Shown: positions 57,801 to 64,000 of the stretch, piece after piece
How positions within the stretch are numbered: position 1 is the stretch's first letter
How the letters are laid out: the number at the start of each line of letters is the position of its first letter
Origin: Azolla caroliniana
Taxonomy: Eukaryota > Polypodiophyta
Direction: 5' to 3'
Length of the DNA stretch: 64,000 nt
NCBI GenBank assembly: GCA_043228905.1
Contig: JBHGNT010000010.1
Coordinates: forward strand, 20,956,001 to 21,020,000
The notes under the pieces: generated by a model
Databases searched by the model: none
What the model was told of the DNA's origin: nothing
The model's input: only the letters and a program-made list of their open reading frames with translations
Translations under genes and position numbers: made by a program

Positions 57801-58694
57801 CTGATTCCGGAAAGGTCATTGTTAGGATATAAAAATGCTAGTATGTTTTAAAAAAATGTGATGGCAAAACAGTTTGAAAAAGTCACCCCTTTCTGATCCT
57901 GTGGCTCCAAAAGTTCATTATTATTTGAAGCAAGTGTTAGTCTTATATATAAACAGTGGTAGCCAAATATGGTAATTAAAGTCCTGAAAAACCAGAGACC
58001 CAAGTTTCTTTAAAAATGTGTTCTATACACCCTTTCTGATCCCCATGATTCCACAAGTTATTAAAACAAATGCTAACGTTTCATAAAAGATTGGTAACCA
58101 AGTGGTAATAAAATTTTCGAGAATATGTTAAAACAAATAGCAAAATATTAATTCAATATTTAGATATTTCAACTAGGGAAGTGTCTTCTGGATCTCTTCT
58201 GCGTTTCAATGATGACTATGAGGGCTGTAAATTGCATCGATCAAATCATCAAACAATGGATTACCCTGTTTTAAATCTAGGAAAGTGTCTTCTGGATCTC
58301 AGCAATATGTGTTGAAGCTTTGCAAATGAGTTCAAAACATATGCTAACAAGGCTTAGGTCAAATGTCATTCGATCCTAAATTATCCTTTTTTATAGTTTC
58401 GAAGTGGGTTTTTAATCAATCAGGTTGCTGAACTTTCAGGTTGCTTTTTCAGCATTTAACGCAAAGGCTGACTTGGATGTGTTATATCACCCCCTTCTAA
58501 ATTTACTCTACTACATGGTAATGGAAAAGTTTTTAAATAAAACTCGTCTTTGGTCTTTTTAACTTGTAGCCATAGATTTGATTGTAATTACTTTCATATA
58601 GGTGGCTGAAATTTTTCCTTCAGGGCTTGTTCTTTATATTCTCCGTAAGCTTCCTCCAAAGCGTGTAACAGCTCAATATCAGCCTATCAGTTAG
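51342..58694 (+). CDS. TOM1/THH1-family seven-helix tonoplast protein
   Basis: Eleven exons (51342-51530, 54157-54247, 54323-54375, 54463-54555, 56518-56589, 56677-56749, 57095-57140, 57216-57279, 57377-57430, 58440-58517, 58602-58694) join in phase to 301 aa, the family's usual size. Recognised runs are [100 protein letters not shown] and [20 protein letters not shown]. Six to seven hydrophobic helices are visible. In Arabidopsis, TOM1, TOM3 and THH1 are tonoplast proteins needed for efficient tobamovirus RNA multiplication; their host role is less clear. The closest paralogue cannot be told by eye. The start ATG (CCATGG context) fits the family N-terminus. Intron 1 is 2.6 kb, and intron 4 carries a MITE. 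Confidence 0.95.
51780..51838. repeat. (GT)n(TA)n microsatellite in TOM1 intron 1
   Basis: About ten GT then TATAT-rich sequence. Confidence 0.85.
52583..52850. repeat. 109-bp tandem repeat, two full and one partial unit
   Basis: Units start ACTGTCAAATTTCAATAG at 52583 and 52692. A third, truncated unit begins at about 52800 with ATGGTTTGTTTAGG. It lies in intron 1 of TOM1. Confidence 0.93.
53525..53872. repeat. ~180-bp diverged duplication in TOM1 intron 1
   Basis: 53525-53688 and 53707-53872 share AAATGCATATGGATAT, TTTAGTGGTTAACT-like sequence and CATCTCTTTTGGAT, with several differences. Confidence 0.88.
53901..54004. repeat. 52-bp perfect tandem duplication in TOM1 intron 1
   Basis: AAGTTAAACTATGCTTTCC... 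occurs at 53901 and 53953 with no difference that I can see, so it is recent. It ends about 150 bp before exon 2. Confidence 0.95.
55731..55993. repeat. 131-bp tandem duplication in TOM1 intron 4
   Basis: Units at 55731 and 55862 begin GCTTTTAA(T/C)GGAGATTCAG and end GAATGAATAGGCTATATA. The MITE copy 2 is inserted right at the end of the second unit. Confidence 0.92.
56002..56359. mobile_element. hAT-like MITE, copy 2 (358 bp)
   Basis: Ends TAACAATCGGCAACGGT and its near-complement ACCGTTGCCGATTGTCA. The 8-bp target duplication TATAATAG is exact at 55994-56001 and 56360-56367. The interior aligns with copy 1 (both contain AACAATCTTTTCATTTT and CTTATTCTCA(C/T)ATTTTAGGA). It lies in TOM1 intron 4, about 160 bp before exon 5. 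Confidence 0.92.
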
Positions 58695-60479
58695 GAAACT
58701 TAAATATCAGTAAATATAAGAGGTTAGGCAGCAAGATAAAGTATGGGTAAACCTCATTTGGGTAGACTCATTTTGATGCACTTATCTACTGGTATGTATC
58801 CACTTGATCTCTATTGGCAATAGCAACTATAACCAGATTCATCTCTTATGAGAGAGCTCTTAGGAGGATGGAAATCAAGCTTGTCAAACACTGTCAACTT
58901 CCAACACTGGCTAAACAAGTTCTTCACAAAGTTTGTGAGTAATTAGCTTTTGTGATATACAGAAGCTGTGTAAATATGGCTTTTGTTATATATGAAAGTG
59001 ACTTGTTCATTGAATTGATTTGAAGAGTAGCTTTTGTTATATATATGAAAGTGACACTTGTTCATTGAATTTATTTGAAGAATACACACAAAGCTTGGAC
59101 ACAGTTCTTAGGTTCTACTTGTGAATGCAGCCTAATTGAGATGCTTTGTCAATTGCATGTAGTAGATGTCAAATTAAAGTTAATATTCTGGAAACACTGC
59201 CACCCTAACAGGAGAATTTGAGGGAAAATAATCTGCCAGTCACTAAACCGTTTCTAGCTTTCTGTTAAATCTCTAAATTTGTGGTGTTGGTCACAGTAGG
59301 TACTCATTGTTTGAAATATGTTTAGTGACAATTGAGCAACTATCATTTACCCACAAGCAAAAGACAATATGTTTTAATTGAAGGATCCTTCAGGATGAGT
59401 TGAACTGAAGCTTTATTTCTATAATCCCTTGTTAAAAAATTGCAGAATTCTATGACATCATATTTTGTTCCCAGTTACCAGACAATTATAATACTCTCAT
59501 AGTTAATTCACAATTATGCATTTGTGTAAACCATGTTCAATTTTGGTATCTGTAGACATAAACAAGAGAAACCAGAATAATTTTTGGCAGACTTTCATGA
59601 AGCTTATATGCTGTTTGCCACGTGAAACCCTGGATTTTAGTTCAAATAGTGAGATTTCGTGTTGCAAGACACTACTTTTATGCTCGCAAGTACATGATAA
59701 AATTTCTGTCTATTTTGCAACATGCATACTCATTTTTACCTCTATTAATGGCAAAACGAAGTTCCCTTTAATTTTGATAAACTCTGCCTATTGGAACATA
59801 AAGTGTACGTATGGATGGTATTGTAATATAAAGCGTTTATTAAATTACCTTGGCAGACCTTACTATTGAGACAGGCTTCTGTTCCTCTGCAACTCTCATT
59901 CTTCGGTAGTAGATGGGCAAATCTTCTGAAAGATTGGTAACCGCCTTGGCCGCAGACTTATAATTCTTCCATATGTTTGCAGGTCTTCTAAACATTGATC
60001 ACCTGCACTTTGCATAATACTAGTATTTAGATCTTATGAATATAGTGTTTGTACCTAAACACTTACGAAGGACGATCCCATACTGTTTCATGGTCAGAAT
60101 GTGAATGCTTCACGATGAGACATTCAACCTATGGACCTAATGCCTATATTACGATCCTTTTTCGGCCATAAGCATACCGGGAACTCTTTATGATGAGAAC
60201 ATTTTCGAACTCTTTATGATGAGAACATTTTCAACCTGCTCGTATACAATCACAAAGACGTCATCCTTTCTTCATAATAATATTGTGAAATAACAGAGGA
60301 CGGGATGCTGCTGTTCTATGTGCCGTCACTTTAGTAGTATATCAGAATACTGTGTGATATTCTCAGGATGACAGCATTTATGTCCTATTAATTTGCTTCC
60401 GAATAAACCCAATTGTTGCTATATGATATGTATTTTCTCGTTTCTCGTATAAATATTCATCATGACAGCGAATGTTTAA
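58695..60479. other. Convergent spacer between TOM1 and the minus-strand gene
   Basis: Contains the 3' flanks of both genes. A 51-bp tandem duplication (GCTTTTGTTATATAT... at 58980 and 59031) probably lies in the TOM1 3' UTR. No other gene recognised. Confidence 0.5.
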
Positions 60480-63089
60480 TTAGTAAGATGATAAGACAGT
60501 AGTACTGTTTGTAGTAGATTCACGTCTGAGCTGAGCTTCGGTAGATGTTGATGGATAATTGCTTGCAGAAATAGCCTTTGAGTCAATCTGGTAATTACAA
60601 TATATTTGCGAGGAGAAGAAATCTGTTAAGGGGAAATGCAAATTAAGTGATTGAACAGACCAACAAACCTTGTGCAGTTTCTCAGCAGAATTGGGATGTG
60701 ATACTTCCAATAAGTTGCGCCGATGCTGTGGGATTACGTAACGTCCTGGTGATTCAACATAACCAGAGGCAATCTGTGAAAGACGAACTTTCTGGTTTTT
60801 ACAAAACCAAACACCAATTATATAGTTGACCGCACATTATGTCCCCAAGGATTAAGCAATGGTTGAATAACATAAGAAATTAGACTAGATAACTGCGAAG
60901 TTTATTAGTTCCAGTCAAATCGAGCAGACAAGTGTGAAAAGTTTTAATATTTGATCATCCTAGAGCATTGCTTTGCGGAAACATGTGACAAATCTTAAGG
61001 AAGAATTAATTAGCAACGACTGAATTTTATAAGACCGAGGCCATGCACAGCTGTTATGTTTCTAACGAAATATGAAAGAAAGATCTCACAGATGACACTA
61101 TTTAACCGTCTTGAAGAGCATTACATATCTCTCAAGGAACGTGCATTAATGGATGAAAATTAGAACAAATTACATAGGATGACCTGAGAATATAAATTTC
61201 AACACAAAATCTGTGAAAGAACTAGAAATGTGGCAGTAAAGAAACATTATTAAGCAGAATGCGGCAGTAATGTACTTTCAAAGAAATAGAAATGCTTTTA
61301 AATTCGCAAGAAACTACAAATAAACTGAGATTATGCATTGAGTAATCATCAAACTATTTAACCTCAGAGAGCGCTCGTTTTACCAATATTTCTGTACGTA
61401 ATCTGTCTTTCAATGAGTGGAATTCACAAGAAAGTAGAGACAAACAATGTCATTACGAATGTCTAAGATCAATAGTAAACAATGTTGTATCTCATACACA
61501 TTTGTTTGCATCCACCAGATACACAGTCCGAGTCCGATTCCAAATTAATAAATAATGAGTGAAATTACAAGAATAAAACGTAACATGAGAAGATACGTTT
61601 CTAACTCATTATGTGAGCTCTGTAAACAGAAATAGTAACAATCTTGACCTCCATTAATTTGATAAAAATAAAATCTACAATGTTTAAAATCTGAGAAGAT
61701 GCGCTGCTGAATGTCACAGTAGATATTAAACCAGCTCGAAGAGCACTAAATCATTCCTTATAAACATTTATTGTAAATGAATAGAGCATTTTCATAGTTC
61801 GGACATCCATTAATCCTCGGGAGGCTATGAACTAGCGATGAAAGGTATAAGAAATCAGGCATAACCTCAGAAAACAGATTTCTATCATTACAGCGGGTTG
61901 AAGATAATTCATTGCGTAAAACTTTCTTCTCTAAGGAAGCATAACGAATCAGTTATGTTAAATAATTTTCTACATATGGATAGCATTATTAGCAATTTCG
62001 TAAAGATTAGCTGAAGATGAAACAAGAACTAACGAAGCACTAGCAAAAAATGTCATGGAGGTTTCTTCTATTCGTCCACTAGGGATAGTTGTTGAATGTC
62101 TCCTCTGTTCATTTACAAGTGATTGTTCGTTCATCGAACGTCTCTTCTGTTTATCCATGAAGAATCATTTGCATTCCTAGATATTTTTTCGATTAACATT
62201 TTGTAAACGTTCTTGAAGCAAGAGCAAACGAAGAACAAGCGGAAAAACATTTCAAACATAACTTATGCTCATTCACACGAGGTCAAGAGCATTTTTGTAT
62301 ATAGATTGATGCAGAAAGCTCCGTTGGAAAGAATAACGATCACAACGCCTTGACATACAAGGCGGACAAAGAGGATTTCCACCGTGGATATATTTGCAAA
62401 ATTACAACATATTTGCAGGAATGTAGCACAAATCTCACCTGAAAGTCATGGTCATTACGAACCTCCATGTTTATCGGCTTGATCTTTTGGGAGGAATTAT
62501 AAGAACAACCATATGAGCTTCGTTTGCAGGAATGACTAGTTCCACTGGCCCTAAAGGGCATCTCAATTATTAAGCCGGATATGCTCGATGATGATGAAAA
62601 TCGAATATTCTGATCAGAATGAATTAAGGATAGGTGTCGATCTTTTTTCATATTGCTCGTCCCAATTTTCTTAACCAAAAAACCGTCCATGATGACCACG
62701 TTTTCATCGCGTTGGAAGGTCATCTCCATCTCGGGACTAGACGCAGTTGTATGAGTTGATGCAGAGATATAGCGATGGCGATATTGATCCAAGTTTCTAA
62801 CAAGCGGTTTCCATGGAGAAACATCGCTTCTGGTAGAAGTAAAACTCGCAGTAATGCTCTGGTTCTGCTTACACGTGTTCATGATGGAAGAAAGAACAGG
62901 GAGTGGGGGAGAATGAGAAGGAGACGAAGGAAGAAGTGAAGAAGAAGAAGAAGAAGAAGAAGAAGAAGAGGGTGGAGAAAAGATATCATAAGGGAAGATG
63001 TAAGGCTCATTTGATGCACAAGGAGGAGGAGATAGTGAGAAATTAGAATGAGGAGGTGAAGGTGAGGCAGAAGATTCCAGGTCTGCCAT
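60480..63089 (-). CDS. Unrecognised Ser/Pro-rich protein
   Basis: Three minus-strand exons (63089-62439, 60773-60669, 60587-60480) join in phase 0 through GT-AG introns of 1665 and 81 bp to 287 aa. I do not recognise the family. The N-terminus (MADLESSASPSPP) is rich in Ser and Pro, with a polyserine run coded by a (TCT)n tract at 62938-62971. The middle holds short charged stretches (MEMTFQRDENVVIMDGF, KKDRHLSLIHSD). Exons 2-3 give a basic motif GRYVIPQHRRNLLEVSHP and a polar tail ending VLSSY. No signal peptide, membrane helix or catalytic motif is visible; it looks mostly disordered. The ATG at 63089 is used because the codon further upstream in the frame, at 63098, is TTG. Exons 2 and 3 were chosen for clean splice sites and phase, and are less certain than exon 1. 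Confidence 0.65.
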
Positions 63090-64000
63090 ATCCAACAAGC
63101 TCGTTAAGCTTTCTTCTGCTCAGATAGCGGGAGGGAAAAAGGCGTCAAATTCAAAAAAGATTTTCTTTCTCGGACGTTAGCATTTGACGGCCGTGTCTTA
63201 TTATTATTATTATTATTATTATGTTACTTCCTGGGTCTGCAACGTGGAACTCTCAGATCATACTCCAACTATCTTTTGTTTTTGTGGAGATTTCGTTAAG
63301 TGTTTGTTGTCTTCCATGAGATTTCTAAGTGAAGTTTGTTCTAACTTCACTATAATGTTCATGGGAAGTGTCCTTGATAAAATTTCTATGATTTTCTACC
63401 TTGTTATGCTTTCTTTTGAGATCATGGCAAGTCTTTCTAAATTTGTCCATCACCCCACCTTAGGAACTCATCGTCTTTTGATCCAAGCTTGATAAAGTCT
63501 CTGGTACTACACTACACTCATTAATGATATGATGGGTATTAAATATTGTTTTATCCAACAAAAAAACCAAACCAAATCAACACGACAATCCTTGGATGCA
63601 ACAATTATGGTTTTGTAAGTGTTGCTATTTAAGAAAACCCTTGCATTTTTATAAGAACGATAATATTATTCCAAAAGACTTCATTGCTCCCAGAATTTCA
63701 TGTTGTCCCTTTAGAATTCCACAATCACGCATAAAATTCTAAAAATTGTGGGTGTGTAAACACATGGGTGGTCAAGACCTCTTGCCTCTAGTTGTCCGTC
63801 CATAGTGAACACACATCAAATGGAACCTTTGTAAATGTGGCATATAGTGATTCAAACAACAAGAAGCAGAATAAAACAGAGAACCTATGACGCCATACTG
63901 AAATGCCACTACTTATGAACACGTGAGTTATAGGACTGGGATTTAAATTAAACATTTTAACGACAATTTTCTTTATTGCAACAAGTATCTATAAACTCTA
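63090..64000. other. Upstream region of the Ser/Pro-rich gene; no further gene seen
   Basis: Contains a (TTA)n tract at 63199-63221 and otherwise unremarkable AT-rich sequence. The open frame at 63184-63492 is created partly by the trinucleotide repeat and resembles nothing known. Confidence 0.5.

Overview
The window is nuclear DNA of a vascular plant, most likely a flowering plant. The genes are split by GT-AG introns, with one GC-AG case. The protein families are plant-typical: chloroplast ALB3 insertase, nepenthesin-type aspartic protease and TOM1/THH1. The intergenic and intronic DNA is AT-rich, full of microsatellites, and holds plant-style LTR, LINE, SINE and MITE remnants. No bacterial operons, CRISPR arrays, rRNA genes or convincing functional tRNA genes were seen.

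Layout of genes. (1) 1422-3403 +, a two-exon PP2A B56/B' regulatory subunit. (2) 7249-12613 +, a six-exon small four-helix membrane protein of the COPI-associated/TVP15 type, with an antisense LINE remnant in its large third intron. (3) 14560-16241 +, mitochondrial TIM9. (4) 18313-25260 +, eleven-exon ALBINO3-type thylakoid membrane insertase of 462 aa. (5) 26238-28611 +, six-exon PhzF-like isomerase that appears to lack the catalytic glutamate. (6) 31519-33009 +, an intronless, GC-rich secreted aspartic protease. (7) about 37627-45294 -, a VPS26C (DSCR3) arrestin-fold retriever subunit of ten located exons, with a large inverted repeat in intron 3. (8) 51342-58694 +, eleven-exon TOM1/THH1-family seven-helix protein. 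(9) 60480-63089 -, a three-exon Ser/Pro-rich protein I do not recognise. All exon joins were made by eye from open frame, splice dinucleotides, phase and protein-family continuity.

Mobile and repetitive DNA. A decayed copia pol fragment lies at 1-420. Two copies of one hAT-like MITE (5923-6330 and 56002-56359) each have a perfect 8-bp target duplication. A complete non-autonomous LTR element (47767-50262, 5-bp target duplication CCCAT) has an interior that is mostly a roughly 45-60 bp minisatellite. It sits in older LINE-like sequence. Several tRNA-derived SINE-like copies are present. A 180-bp copy of PhzF intron/exon sequence (34632-34811) lies between 104-bp direct repeats. Many introns and spacers carry simple two-copy tandem duplications of 42-164 bp.

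The genes are unrelated housekeeping or specialised loci, not a cluster with a common pathway. The items most worth following are the minisatellite-bodied LTR element, the active-site loss and dispersed fragment of the PhzF-like gene, the paired hAT MITEs, and the long inverted repeat inside VPS26C.
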